Below the pieces are notes generated by a model. The model did no database searches, was not told the DNA's origin, and was given only the letters and a program-made list of their open reading frames with translations. A program made the translations under genes and the position numbers. This document shows positions 10,814-21,787 of a stretch of DNA of 64,000 nucleotides, piece by piece; position 1 is the first letter of the stretch, and every line of letters begins with the position of its first letter. Origin of the DNA: Streptococcus parasuis (lineage in GTDB: Bacteria > Bacillota > Bacilli > Lactobacillales > Streptococcaceae); assembly GCF_021654455.1 (NCBI RefSeq), contig NZ_AP024276.1, forward strand, positions 1,240,001 to 1,304,000. The letters are read 5' to 3'.

Positions 10814-11857
10814 CTATTTAATAGTTTCATCCATATGATCAGATTCTTCAATAAATCGTTTAGCCATTTTTTCTCGATTGATTTGATCCATATCGAGTGT
10901 GATGGCATCATCTGATACAAGGTCTGTGTCTGCAAAGAATTCAATATGATTTGCTAAATTCTCCAGTTCAACTGGCGCATCCCCTCCAAACTCACCATCC
11001 AAATTAATCATCAATCTGTTTGTAGATTGAAGGTTTTCTATTGACAAACTCTTAGTCTTAATGTACTCAATTAAGTTACTGTCGATATGTTTTCCACCAT
11101 CTAAAACCTGACGAATTAAATGCAAAATTTCAAATAAGTTGCCTGTTTTAACCATCAATAGTGTAAAATTGCCATCATCTAATTTTGCATCTGGAACAAT
11201 TTGTTCAAAACCTCCAATTGAGTTGGTAAGGGCTACAAAAATTAAGGATACAGATCCTTCAAACACCCCTTGATCATGCTTCACTCGAACTGGTGTAAAT
11301 TGAACTCTTGGTAACAACTCGGCCCCTTTTACCACATATGCCAAATAGCCAAACATCGTCTTAAGCTGACTTGGAACGCTATAAGTAAGCTCAGTCAAGG
11401 TTCCAGCAGCTGCAATATTTATAAAATAATGCTCTTGTTGAGTACCATTTTTTTTATTTTTTGCTAAGCCAATATCCATTAAAATGGTCTGCTTCTTGCC
11501 AATTATCTTTGCTGCCTCGACTGGATTTCCTCTTGGAATTTTCAATGCACGCGCGTAGTCGTTTGTTGTTCCAGTAGGAATAATAGCCATTTTAGGCCTT
11601 TTTTCAAGTGGAGCAATGCCATTGACCACTTCATTAATAGTACCATCACCACCTGCAGCAATGATTAAATCAAATCCATCAAGTGCGGCTCTTTTTGCTT
11701 CATTTTTTGCAGAATCTGGCTCAGGAGTAGTTTGAAAAGCAGACGTATCATATCCATAACCTTCAAAAATGTGCAATACTTCTGCTACATTTTTTTTCAT
11801 AATTTCCTGACCCGAAGTCGGATTATAAATCAATCGCGCACGTTTTCTTTTTTTCAT
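10814..11857 (-). CDS. dagK: Diacylglycerol kinase (lipid kinase, DagK/DgkB type)
   Basis: A 347-residue soluble lipid kinase that phosphorylates diacylglycerol released by lipoteichoic acid synthesis, returning it to phosphatidate. The N-terminal fold carries RLIYNPTSG and the nucleotide loop AAGGDGTINEVVNG near residue 70. PTGTTNDYARAL follows near residue 95, and the C-terminal sandwich holds LDDGNFTLLMV and LDGEFGGDAPVE. It lies 12 bases after ligA on the same strand, so the two are probably co-transcribed. The C-terminal acidic tail is somewhat longer than in short YegS-type kinases. Confidence 0.93.
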   Translation of the reverse strand: MKKRKRARLIYNPTSGQEIMKKNVAEVLHIFEGYGYDTSAFQTTPEPDSAKNEAKRAALDGFDLIIAAGGDGTINEVVNGIAPLEKRPKMAIIPTGTTNDYARALKIPRGNPVEAAKIIGKKQTILMDIGLAKNKKNGTQQEHYFINIAAAGTLTELTYSVPSQLKTMFGYLAYVVKGAELLPRVQFTPVRVKHDQGVFEGSVSLIFVALTNSIGGFEQIVPDAKLDDGNFTLLMVKTGNLFEILHLIRQVLDGGKHIDSNLIEYIKTKSLSIENLQSTNRLMINLDGEFGGDAPVELENLANHIEFFADTDLVSDDAITLDMDQINREKMAKRFIEESDHMDETIK

Positions 11858-11869
11858 CGTTCATTCCTT

Positions 11870-13879
<2,010 letters not shown>

Positions 13880-13894
13880 TCAATCAGATTCTTT

Positions 13895-13923
13895 TAGATA
13901 TTTTTGGGTAAAAAAGGTATAAT
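13895..13923 (+). promoter_or_regulatory. Promoter for the small protein and permease unit
   Basis: A perfect -10 TATAAT at 13918-13923 has a weaker -35-like TAGATA 17 bases upstream (13895-13900). The first start codon is 28 bases downstream, preceded by GGAGGTG. Confidence 0.7.
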
Positions 13924-13951
13924 GAGCATATAGAATTTTTGGAGGTGCCCC

Positions 13952-14098
13952 ATGGCTGTAACATATAAACGACAAGATGATTTAGAAAAAATGCTTGAAG
14001 AATTTGCTTCATTTGAAAATCTAGAAGAAATTGAGTATCCCGATCCAAAATCAAAAATAAATTCCGGAAAAAACAAGTTGAAGCAGGATGATAAATAG
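13952..14098 (+). CDS. SPJ_0845-family small protein
   Basis: A 48-residue acidic and lysine-rich protein (MAVTYKRQDDLEKMLEEF) without membrane segments. I recognise it as the short conserved streptococcal family called SPJ_0845; its function is unknown. The start is well supported by GGAGGTG seven bases upstream and by the TATAAT promoter ahead of it. Its stop overlaps the start of the following permease gene by 11 bases, which suggests translational coupling and a possible functional link to that membrane complex. Confidence 0.82.
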   Translation: MAVTYKRQDDLEKMLEEFASFENLEEIEYPDPKSKINSGKNKLKQDDK

Positions 14099-15005
14099 TA
14101 TGTTTGGTTTTAATCAACTGCCTACCTCCGTCCTGCAGGCGGGGGCTATTTTCCTGTCTATTATCATTGAAGCCCTACCCTTTGTTTTGATTGGAGCATT
14201 GATTTCTGGTTTTATCGATGTGTTTATCACCCCTGAAAAAGTACATAAACTCCTTCCCAAAAATAGGTTTCTTGCCATTTTATTTGGCACCTTTATTGGT
14301 TTTATTTTTCCTTCCTGCGAATGTGGGATTGTTCCAATTGTCAATCGATTATTGGAGAAAAAAGTTCCCCAATATACAGCTATCCCATTTCTAGTTACTG
14401 CTCCTGTAATCAATCCCATTGTACTATTTGCAACGTATACTGCATTTGGTAATTCTATGCTTTTTGCCACGTATCGTGCCTTAGGAGCAATCCTAGTTTC
14501 CGTTGTTTTGGGGATCATTCTAGGTTTCTTTGTGAAAAATCCGATACTGAAAGAAAATAAAATAAGCCATCACCAACATGATTATTCCAATAAGACAAGC
14601 TGGCAAAAAGTCGGTTTTGCACTTATTCATGCTATTAATGAATTTTTTGATACGGGCCGCTATCTGGTTTTCGGTTGCCTTTTTGCTAGTTTGGTTCAGG
14701 TTTATATTCCAACTGCAGTACTCACGACCATTGGCCACAATCCATTATCTGCCATTCTGCTGATGATGTTACTGGCGTTTCTTCTTTCCCTTTGCTCAGA
14801 GGCAGATGCCTTCATCGCTGCATCTCTTTTATCAAGTTTTGGCTTTGCTCCGGTAATGGCCTTCTTGGTCATCGGACCAATGATTGATGTAAAAAATTTA
14901 CTCATGATGAAACATTACTTTACAGGTAAATTTATTATTGGATTTATCTCGGTTATAACTCTAGTCATTCTAGGGTATAGTCTCCTACTTGGAGGTATGG
15001 CATGA
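14088..15005 (+). CDS. DUF318/ArsP_1-type permease subunit (SMU_747c-like)
   Basis: A 305-residue membrane protein with about eight hydrophobic segments. The cysteine-containing FPSCECGIVPIVNRLLEKK motif near residue 75 marks the DUF318/ArsP_1 permease family, and a second polar motif, SLCSEADAFIAAS, is near residue 245. The gene overlaps the following TIGR03943 gene by four bases (ATGA). This pair is the streptococcal two-part permease known as SMU_747c/SMU_746c in S. mutans, which has been linked to acid tolerance. The substrate is unknown. Starts at 14088 or 14100 are both possible; neither has a strong independent ribosome site. Confidence 0.88.
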   Translation: MINSMFGFNQLPTSVLQAGAIFLSIIIEALPFVLIGALISGFIDVFITPEKVHKLLPKNRFLAILFGTFIGFIFPSCECGIVPIVNRLLEKKVPQYTAIPFLVTAPVINPIVLFATYTAFGNSMLFATYRALGAILVSVVLGIILGFFVKNPILKENKISHHQHDYSNKTSWQKVGFALIHAINEFFDTGRYLVFGCLFASLVQVYIPTAVLTTIGHNPLSAILLMMLLAFLLSLCSEADAFIAASLLSSFGFAPVMAFLVIGPMIDVKNLLMMKHYFTGKFIIGFISVITLVILGYSLLLGGMA

Positions 15006-15817
15006 TTCGATTTTTAATTCTTGCAGGCTATTTTGAGATGACCATGTATCTTTATGTCTCTGGAAAATTAGACCAATATATTAACTTACACTATAGTTAC
15101 TTAGCATTTCTATCTATGGCTTTGTCCTTTATATTAGCTATTGTACAATTGTATATTTGGGTGAAAGAGATAGAGACACACAGCCATTTGTCAAAGAAAT
15201 CAGCCAAGTTTGCCAGTGTAGCCCTCTTATTGATACCACTTTTAGTTGCCTGGCTTTTCCCGACCGTCAACTTGGATTCAACTACTGTCGCAGCAAAAGG
15301 CTACCATTTCCCGTTAGCTGCGGAGAATGATGCGATGACTCAGACGCAAGAAGGAACGACAGTTCAGTATCTCAAACCAGACAGTTCTATTTATTTTACA
15401 AAATCTGCCTATCAGAGTCAGATGCGTGAAATTGCCAATCACTACCTCGCTGAAGATCAGATTATTGTCACTAGTGAAAATTACATGGAGGTGATGGAGG
15501 CAATCTATGACTATCCTACGGAATTTTCAGGAAAAACTGTTGAGATGGTAGGTTTTGTCTATAATGATCCTGACAATGCTCATCAACAATTCATCTTCCG
15601 CTTCGGAATTATACACTGCATTGCAGACTCAGGGGTATATGGCCTGCTCTCTACTGGTTCTGATACTCCATTTTCAAATAACACCTGGGTTAAAGCCAAA
15701 GGCACAATCAGGGTTTCTTACCATACCTCATTGAAACAAAATCTTCCAACTTTAGAATTGCAATCTATTGTCCAGATTGAACAACCAGACTCTCCATATG
15801 TTTACCGTGTTTTCTAA
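15002..15817 (+). CDS. TIGR03943-type permease partner subunit (SMU_746c-like)
   Basis: A 271-residue protein with two or three N-terminal membrane helices, the last near residues 75-95 (VALLLIPLLVAWLFP), followed by a long extracytoplasmic domain. That domain contains VEMVGFVYND and FRFGIIHCIADSGVYGLL, typical of the TIGR03943 family. Its start overlaps the permease stop as ATGA. The conserved pairing suggests that the two products form one membrane complex. Function is inferred only from the family. Confidence 0.88.
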   Translation: MIRFLILAGYFEMTMYLYVSGKLDQYINLHYSYLAFLSMALSFILAIVQLYIWVKEIETHSHLSKKSAKFASVALLLIPLLVAWLFPTVNLDSTTVAAKGYHFPLAAENDAMTQTQEGTTVQYLKPDSSIYFTKSAYQSQMREIANHYLAEDQIIVTSENYMEVMEAIYDYPTEFSGKTVEMVGFVYNDPDNAHQQFIFRFGIIHCIADSGVYGLLSTGSDTPFSNNTWVKAKGTIRVSYHTSLKQNLPTLELQSIVQIEQPDSPYVYRVF

Positions 15818-15853
15818 TAATTTCGACTTAAAAGTGAATTTTCTGACAATTTA

Positions 15854-15862
15854 TGCTATAAT
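15854..15862 (+). promoter_or_regulatory. Extended -10 promoter of zwf
   Basis: TGCTATAAT is an extended -10 element about 32 bases before the zwf start. No good -35 hexamer is seen at the normal distance, consistent with an extended -10 promoter. Confidence 0.65.
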
Positions 15863-15894
15863 AGTTTTTATACTCAACAGATAGGAATGAAATT

Positions 15895-17379
15895 ATGTCA
15901 TCACATGTATTGTTTACTATTTTTGGTGCTAGTGGCGACCTTGCCAAACGCAAACTCTATCCATCATTATTCCGTCTCTACAAGGCTGGACATATCAGAG
16001 AAAACTTTGCCGTTATTGGTACAGCTCGAAGACCTTGGACCAAAGAATTTTTTGAACAAACTGTTATTGAATCACTTGGAGACTTACCAGATACTCCACG
16101 CCAAGCCCATGAATTTGCCAGCCATTTCTACTATCAAAGCCATGATGTTAATGATACAGAGCATTATGTAGCATTACGTAAATTGCAGGACGACTTGTGT
16201 GAAAAATACGACACACAGCATAACAAGGTCTTCTTCCTTTCTATGGCGCCTGAATTTTTCGGTACAATTGCTAAACATCTCAAATCTGAGCAAATTGTTG
16301 ACGGACAAGGTTTTGAACGCTTGATTATTGAAAAACCTTTCGGAACCAGTCTTGCCACTGCTGAGAAGCTCAATGATGAGTTGGCTGCTGCATTTAATGA
16401 AAACCAAATCTATCGTATCGACCATTACTTAGGGAAAGAAATGGTGCAAAATATCTTTGCAGTTCGGTTTGCCAATATTATTTTTGAGCATATCTGGAAC
16501 CGTGATTATATCGATAATGTCCAAATTACTTTCGCTGAATCAATCGGGGTTGAGGACCGTGGTGGCTACTATGATCATTCTGGTGCATTAAAAGATATGG
16601 TACAAAATCACGCACTTCAAGTTCTGTCACTTTTAGCAATGGATAAACCAGCTAGTTTCAAAGAAGAAGATGTTCGCGCTGAGAAAATTAAGGTTTTCCA
16701 ACATCTTCGCCATCAAACTGATGAAGAATTGAAACAAAACTTTATTCGTGGCCAATATGCTGCAGGTTCAATTGATGGGAAAGATTATGTCAGCTACCTA
16801 GATGAACCAAATATTGCCGATGGTTCACAGACTGAAACATTTGCTAGCGGTGTCTTTTTTGTCGACACAGACCGTTTCCGCGATGTACCATTCTTCTTCC
16901 GTACAGGTAAACGACTAACCGAGAAAGGAACTCGTGTTACAATTACCTTTAAACATGCTGAAGATATTTTTGGTCAGCCTTCTGAAGCAAACGTATTGAC
17001 AATCTATATTCAGCCTACTGAAGGCTTTATGTTATCCATAAATGGAAAAGAAGTTGGTTCGCACTTTGCCCTTACTCCTGCCAAGCTCAACTTCCGTCAC
17101 AATGCTACTGCTCTTGGCAATTCACCTGAAGCCTATGAAAAACTCTTTTTCGATGTCTTAAATGGCGATTCCACTAATTTTAGCCATTGGGAAGAAGTAA
17201 AAGCAAGTTGGAGTTTGATTGACCGGATCATCGATATTTGGTCAAGTAATCAAGTTCCATTGCATACCTATCCTGCTGGTACAATGGGGCCACAGGCCGC
17301 CTTTGATTTACTAGATCACTACGGATGCAAGTGGGTCTGGACACCTGAAGTGTGGTATCATGAGCGTGGACTCCTATAA
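15895..17379 (+). CDS. zwf: Glucose-6-phosphate 1-dehydrogenase
   Basis: The 494-residue enzyme oxidises glucose 6-phosphate to 6-phosphogluconolactone with NADP, opening the oxidative pentose phosphate pathway. The Rossmann loop IFGASGDLAKRKLYP is at residues 9-23 and the catalytic signature RIDHYLGKEMVQN is near residue 175. EKPFGTSL and the C-terminal dimer region are normal. The gene is monocistronic: it has its own extended -10 promoter and a strong terminator directly after the stop. Confidence 0.98.
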   Translation: MSSHVLFTIFGASGDLAKRKLYPSLFRLYKAGHIRENFAVIGTARRPWTKEFFEQTVIESLGDLPDTPRQAHEFASHFYYQSHDVNDTEHYVALRKLQDDLCEKYDTQHNKVFFLSMAPEFFGTIAKHLKSEQIVDGQGFERLIIEKPFGTSLATAEKLNDELAAAFNENQIYRIDHYLGKEMVQNIFAVRFANIIFEHIWNRDYIDNVQITFAESIGVEDRGGYYDHSGALKDMVQNHALQVLSLLAMDKPASFKEEDVRAEKIKVFQHLRHQTDEELKQNFIRGQYAAGSIDGKDYVSYLDEPNIADGSQTETFASGVFFVDTDRFRDVPFFFRTGKRLTEKGTRVTITFKHAEDIFGQPSEANVLTIYIQPTEGFMLSINGKEVGSHFALTPAKLNFRHNATALGNSPEAYEKLFFDVLNGDSTNFSHWEEVKASWSLIDRIIDIWSSNQVPLHTYPAGTMGPQAAFDLLDHYGCKWVWTPEVWYHERGLL

Positions 17380-17391
17380 TAAATCATGTAC

Positions 17392-17416
17392 AAAACTGGA
17401 GTAATCCAGTTTTTTT
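17392..17416 (+). terminator. Terminator after zwf
   Basis: AAAACTGGA, loop GTAA, TCCAGTTTT and further T. A nine-base-pair perfect stem with a T-tract, 12 bases after the zwf stop. Confidence 0.9.
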
Positions 17417-17431
17417 CGGAGAAATATTCTA

Positions 17432-18106
17432 ATGACTGAAATAAACACAATTCTGAGCCAACTCGAGGAAGCCAGCCATGCTGGAACTCTCAAACGCTAT
17501 GATAAAATTGGTGAGACAAAGCCATATTATGGTGTACCAATGGGAGCCCTCTCAAAAATCGCAAAGACTTACATAAATCAATCCGATCTCTTTGTACCGC
17601 TTTGGCAAACCGGCATTCTTGAAGCTCAATATCTAGCCATTCAAATTGTCAAAAACAAGCCAGACCAACTTGTGGCTTCTGACCTAAAAAGTAGTATTAG
17701 TGAACAAGTCTCCCACAATGTTCTTGATAAATTTGCCTCCCTTATTCTTAGTAAACGCAAGGATAGCAAAGACTGGGAAAAATACTTACTCACCCAAGAC
17801 CAAGCTATTTTTCAACGAGTTGGTTGGTTCCTTCATGCCAAATACTTTGCTGGAAAAACCGCTACAGACCAAGAAATTGAACAAACACTTACTTATATCA
17901 ATGAACATTTACAAACTGCGGATCCACTGATCCAGTGGACCATGAACCAGTGCTTGGTAGAAATCGCAGTTACATATCCTGACTATCTGGAAAAAGGGCG
18001 GGCAATCGGACAGAAATTAGGAGTATATTCTGAAATGAAAGTTGCCAAAGGTTGTACTTCAGCCTATGCACCTGACTGGATAGAAGCTTTATTGCGGAAA
18101 AAATGA
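17432..18106 (+). CDS. DNA alkylation repair protein, AlkD-like
   Basis: A 224-residue all-helical protein of the HEAT-like-repeat glycosylase family (AlkC/AlkD, PF08713), which removes positively charged alkylated bases such as 3- or 7-methylpurines. Recognisable parts are GVPMGALSKIAK near residue 35, WEKYLLTQDQAIFQRVGWFLH near residue 115 and the C-terminal MKVAKGCTSAYAPDWIEAL. It has a GGAG ribosome site at moderate spacing. It follows the zwf terminator, so it needs its own weak promoter or readthrough. Activity is a family inference. Confidence 0.85.
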   Translation: MTEINTILSQLEEASHAGTLKRYDKIGETKPYYGVPMGALSKIAKTYINQSDLFVPLWQTGILEAQYLAIQIVKNKPDQLVASDLKSSISEQVSHNVLDKFASLILSKRKDSKDWEKYLLTQDQAIFQRVGWFLHAKYFAGKTATDQEIEQTLTYINEHLQTADPLIQWTMNQCLVEIAVTYPDYLEKGRAIGQKLGVYSEMKVAKGCTSAYAPDWIEALLRKK

Positions 18107-18112
18107 AAATCA

Positions 18113-18850
18113 TGACCACCCGTCAAACGGGTGGTTTGAACAAGGGCTATAAGCCCACATCACCAGCCAGCGCCTAAAGACGCTGGCTTTCACTTTGTTC
18201 AAGCCTCACTGCTTTTGACTCGTCACTTGCCTCTTAAAGAGGCATTCGTACTACTTGCCATTATCCCTAAAGGGATCTTCATACTCTTTTACACTTAACT
18301 TATCAAGTGCTATATCATGTTTTTCCTGTTCTTGTATATATTTCTTAATTGTGGCTTCATTAAGTCCAACTGTACTTACATAATATCCCTCTGCCCAGAA
18401 ATGACGATTGCCAAATTTATATTTGAGATTGGCGTGTTTATCAAACATCATAAGAGCACTCTTACCTTTTAAATAACCCATAAAGCTTGATACACTTAAT
18501 CTCGGAGGAATACTGACTAACATATGAACATGATCCGGCATCAGATGTCCTTCGATAATTTCTACGCCCTTATAACTACACAAACGCCGGAATATTTCTC
18601 CCAAACTACTTCGATATTGATTATAGATGATTTTTCGTCTATACTTAGGTGTGAAGACAATGTGGTACTTACACAACCACTTTGTATGTGATAAACTATG
18701 TGCCTTTTGCGCCATACTTTTCTCCTCTCGCTTTACAATTGGCTTGAACACCTTTATTGTATCGCGTTTGGAGTTTTTTTGGTATAACCTTCGTCGCGCA
18801 CCCGCATAGCGGGTGGTTTATTTGTCACGCACCTTACGGAGCGTGACGGA
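18113..18850. mobile_element. IS200-type insertion element
   Basis: A single transposase gene is flanked by structured ends. The left flank has the hairpin ACCACCCG/CGGGTGGT (18115-18135), a second hairpin on GCCAGCG/CGCTGGC and an outer pairing TTGAACAAG with CTTTGTTCAA. The right flank has CACCCGC/GCGGGTG (18799-18815) and GTCACGC/GCGTGAC (18824-18847). Subterminal hairpins without terminal inverted repeats fit IS200/IS605 elements, which move as single strands. The exact ends are approximate. The element lies between the AlkD-like gene and the ftsY terminator. Confidence 0.8.
18251..18715 (-). CDS. tnpA: IS200 family transposase TnpA
   Basis: A 154-residue Y1 HUH transposase. The two metal-binding histidines are in PDHVHMLVSIPP, near residue 62. 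The catalytic tyrosine is in the C-terminal helix NEATIKKYIQEQEKHD. The start is taken at MAQKAHSLSHTKW (18715), because AGAGGAG lies directly before it; an in-frame ATG at 18751 would put that ribosome site inside the gene. The length is normal for an intact enzyme, so the element may still be mobile. Confidence 0.93.
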   Translation of the reverse strand: MAQKAHSLSHTKWLCKYHIVFTPKYRRKIIYNQYRSSLGEIFRRLCSYKGVEIIEGHLMPDHVHMLVSIPPRLSVSSFMGYLKGKSALMMFDKHANLKYKFGNRHFWAEGYYVSTVGLNEATIKKYIQEQEKHDIALDKLSVKEYEDPFRDNGK

Positions 18851-18868
18851 CTAAAAGTCACATAATAC

Positions 18869-18903
18869 AAAAGTAGCTAACTGTCTCAGTTAACTACTTT
18901 TTT
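18869..18903 (-). terminator. Terminator after ftsY
   Basis: Arms AAAAGTAGCTAACTG (18869-18883) and CAGTTAACTACTTTT (18887-18901) form a long stem with a single non-Watson-Crick pair and a 3-base loop, ending in a T-run on the minus strand. It sits five bases after the ftsY stop. Confidence 0.9.
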
Positions 18904-18907
18904 CATT

Positions 18908-20173
18908 CTATACCAATCCTTCTAAGAGCCCACGCATGAACTCTTCGGATTTGAACTCACCTATATCATCGATTTTCTCACCGAAACCAATCAGTTTAAC
19001 AGGAATATCCAACTCCTGACGGATGGCAAGGACTACACCACCCTTTGCTGTACCGTCCAGTTTGGTCAAGACCAAGCCTGTCAATGGGGTAATTTTTGCA
19101 AATTCCTTAGCTTGACTGAGAGCGTTTTGACCTGTGGAAGCATCCAAGGCTAAGAGGGTTTCATGCGGTGCATCAGGAAGAGTCCGTTTGATGATGCGAC
19201 CAATTTTTTCCAGCTCTGCCATGAGGTTATCTTTATTTTGCAGGCGACCAGCTGTATCAATCATGAGAATATCTACGCCTTCTACCACGGCACGTTGGAC
19301 ACCGTCAAAGACCACACTAGCTGGATCTGATTTTTCAGGTCCTGTGACTACAGGCACATTAACACGGCGCCCCCACTCGACCAGCTGGGCTACCGCCCCC
19401 GCACGGAAGGTGTCCGCCGCAACCAGCATGACCTTCTTGCCAGCCTGCTTGTATTTGTAAGCCAACTTACCGATAGAAGTCGTCTTCCCAACACCATTGA
19501 CACCGACAAAGAGCATGACTGTCAAATCGTCTTGGAAATTGATCTGCTCACTAAACTGACCATCCTTTTCATAAATATCCACCAATTTTTCAATGATGAC
19601 ACGACGGAGCTCCTCTGTCTTTTTGGCATTTTGCAATTTAGCCTCATAGCGGAGCTCCTCAGTCAGAGTCGAAGCTACTTGCACACCAACGTCTGACAAA
19701 ATCAACAATTCTTCTAACTCCTCGAAAAATTCCTCATCTACTGAACGGAAATTGGCAAAGAATTCATTGAGCCTTGCGCCGAATCCAGTTCTTGTTTTCT
19801 TCAAAGTCCGCTGGTACTTGTCTTGCTCACTCTCCTGTACTTCTTGTACAATTTCTTGAACAGGTTCTTCTTTTGGTTTTGTCTGAATAGCAGGATCAAA
19901 ACCTTTTTCTTGCGCCTCTTTCATGCGGGCAGCAGCTGCTTCTTTGGCCGCATAATACTGGGCCATCATGTCAAGTGTCCGTTGTTTTTGCGCTTCTTGT
20001 TCAGCAGTCAAGGGTACAGCTTCTCCAACTTCAGATGAACTATCATCAGAATCGGTTGCAACCACAGCCACTTGTTCATTTTCAGCAGTCTGGTGCGTTC
20101 CAACTTCTTCACCAACTTCAACTTGTTTTTCTTCCTGCGATTCTTGTCCAAATAATCGATCAAATAATCCCAT
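18908..20173 (-). CDS. ftsY: Signal recognition particle receptor FtsY
   Basis: The 421-residue SRP receptor GTPase delivers nascent membrane proteins to the Sec translocon. An acidic, Gln/Glu-rich N-terminal region of about 120 residues precedes the helical N domain. The G domain has the P-loop GVNGVGKTTSIGKLA near residue 220, DTAGRLQNKDNL near residue 305 and TKLDGTAKGG near residue 370. It is the last gene of the rnc-smc-HAD-HAD-ftsY run, two bases after the HAD gene upstream. Confidence 0.98.
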   Translation of the reverse strand: MGLFDRLFGQESQEEKQVEVGEEVGTHQTAENEQVAVVATDSDDSSSEVGEAVPLTAEQEAQKQRTLDMMAQYYAAKEAAAARMKEAQEKGFDPAIQTKPKEEPVQEIVQEVQESEQDKYQRTLKKTRTGFGARLNEFFANFRSVDEEFFEELEELLILSDVGVQVASTLTEELRYEAKLQNAKKTEELRRVIIEKLVDIYEKDGQFSEQINFQDDLTVMLFVGVNGVGKTTSIGKLAYKYKQAGKKVMLVAADTFRAGAVAQLVEWGRRVNVPVVTGPEKSDPASVVFDGVQRAVVEGVDILMIDTAGRLQNKDNLMAELEKIGRIIKRTLPDAPHETLLALDASTGQNALSQAKEFAKITPLTGLVLTKLDGTAKGGVVLAIRQELDIPVKLIGFGEKIDDIGEFKSEEFMRGLLEGLV

Positions 20174-20175
20174 AC

Positions 20176-20988
20176 TTAGTCCTCATTTAATACATACTGT
20201 TGGATAGCCCAGGCAATGCCATCTTCATCGTTTGTTTTTGGTAAAACAAGGTTTGCAGCAGACTTAATTTCGTCTGTTGCATTAGCCATTGCAACACCTA
20301 AACCAGCCCATTCGATCATCGAAAGATCGTTACCTTCATCACCACAGGCCATCACTTCTGATTGATCAATTCCCAAATGCCCAATCAATTTTGCCAATCC
20401 ATTTGCCTTATGGACTCCTTTTGGACTCCATTCTAACAGCATGTCACGCGACTTGAAAATTTCAAAACGATCGTACAATTCTCTAGGAATTTTTGGAATT
20501 TGTCCATCCAGAAAATCAGCTGCTACAGCTATCACCGCCTTATTATAGACAAAATCTTCTGGCATCTCTTCATCTGTCACATCAATTTTATTCAACAAAG
20601 GATTGGCTGTTAGATACAGAGATTCATTGACTGCTGGTAATGAGTAAACATCTCCTCCATACAAGACATCCAGAGGTAGGTCCAATTGATTGGTTACTTG
20701 TCGAATTGCACGAACATCATCAATGCTGAAGCCAGTTTTATCTAAAATGCGCCCTGTATTTTCTTGTACCAATCCACCATTAAAGGTAATGGAATATTGA
20801 TTTTCACCTAAGAGGTCTAATTCTTCCAAAAAGGCACCAATAGCTTGTAAAGGCCGTCCTGTTGTTAAGACAACATAAGCACCTTGTTGCCGAGCTGCTA
20901 ACAAGGCCTGCTTATTGGCTTCTGAAATTCGTTTATCCGACGTCAGAAGAGTTCCATCCAAATCTAGTGCAATCAATTTAATTGCCAT
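20176..20988 (-). CDS. Cof-type HAD-IIB phosphatase (YidA-like)
   Basis: A 270-residue haloacid dehalogenase superfamily hydrolase. The nucleophile motif DLDGTLLTSDK is at residues 8-18, and the C-terminal metal motif ACGDEGNDLSMIEWAG is near residue 215. The central cap domain is of the IIB type. Cof-family members dephosphorylate sugar phosphates or flavin-related compounds; the substrate here is not predictable. It overlaps the next upstream HAD gene by 11 bases, and two bases separate it from ftsY. Confidence 0.92.
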   Translation of the reverse strand: MAIKLIALDLDGTLLTSDKRISEANKQALLAARQQGAYVVLTTGRPLQAIGAFLEELDLLGENQYSITFNGGLVQENTGRILDKTGFSIDDVRAIRQVTNQLDLPLDVLYGGDVYSLPAVNESLYLTANPLLNKIDVTDEEMPEDFVYNKAVIAVAADFLDGQIPKIPRELYDRFEIFKSRDMLLEWSPKGVHKANGLAKLIGHLGIDQSEVMACGDEGNDLSMIEWAGLGVAMANATDEIKSAANLVLPKTNDEDGIAWAIQQYVLNED

Positions 20989-21787
20989 ATACTTCCTCCT
21001 CTAAATAAGCCAGTACAGCTCCATCATTGCAATGACCAATAATCTGATCAGCTAGAGCCTTCACTTCTTCTCTTGCATTTTCTGTTGCAATGGCAAGACC
21101 TGCGAAGTCCAACATATCCAAATCATTTTGATTATCCCCAAAGGCAACTACATCTCGTCCTGTAATTCCAAAATGACTGCACAAATGACTCAAACCAACT
21201 GATTTATTTGAACCATTAGGAATAATATCAATATTGTCAAAACCTGTTGTCATGGCTGTCACACCTTCAAAGGTCTGATTGAGCCACAATCTTGCTTGGT
21301 CCATCTCATCTGGGGTAAATTTGGCATTAATTTTTATTATTTTTTCCTGGACATCTTCAAACGAGTCCACCAATTGAAAATGAGCATAATAATTTGTCAT
21401 TGCTCCTAAAAACTGAGGCTCAGCATTTTTTAACAAATAAAAGTTTTCGAGTCCAGACAAAACCATGGAACGACTACTTCCATAAGGACCAGCATCAATT
21501 CCAGCAATAATAGGCAAGTAAACTTCTGGATGAATCGGTTCATCCAGAAAAATCATCTGACCTTGATACTCAACAATAGAACCATTTTCAGCAACAAACC
21601 CGATTTCATCTGCAAATTCTTCAAAAACTAACTTTAGACTCTGCAAAGATCTCCCGCTTGCTGCCACAAATAAATAGTCTTTTTTCTTAAACTGATCCAG
21701 AATCCTTCGGAAACTTTTTTTATCAAAGTTATGATCCTCACGTAAAAACGTACCATCCATATCACTGGCATAAATCTTTTTTATCAT
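20978..21787 (-). CDS. Cof-type HAD-IIB phosphatase
   Basis: A 269-residue paralogue of the neighbouring HAD hydrolase. The catalytic motif ASDMDGTFLREDHNFD is at the N-terminus and FGDNQNDLDMLDFAG is near residue 218. Its start overlaps the smc stop by four bases and its stop overlaps the next HAD gene by 11, so the three genes are translationally coupled. Tandem HAD genes between smc and ftsY are usual in streptococci. The substrate is unknown. Confidence 0.92.
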   Translation of the reverse strand: MIKKIYASDMDGTFLREDHNFDKKSFRRILDQFKKKDYLFVAASGRSLQSLKLVFEEFADEIGFVAENGSIVEYQGQMIFLDEPIHPEVYLPIIAGIDAGPYGSSRSMVLSGLENFYLLKNAEPQFLGAMTNYYAHFQLVDSFEDVQEKIIKINAKFTPDEMDQARLWLNQTFEGVTAMTTGFDNIDIIPNGSNKSVGLSHLCSHFGITGRDVVAFGDNQNDLDMLDFAGLAIATENAREEVKALADQIIGHCNDGAVLAYLEEEVYGN

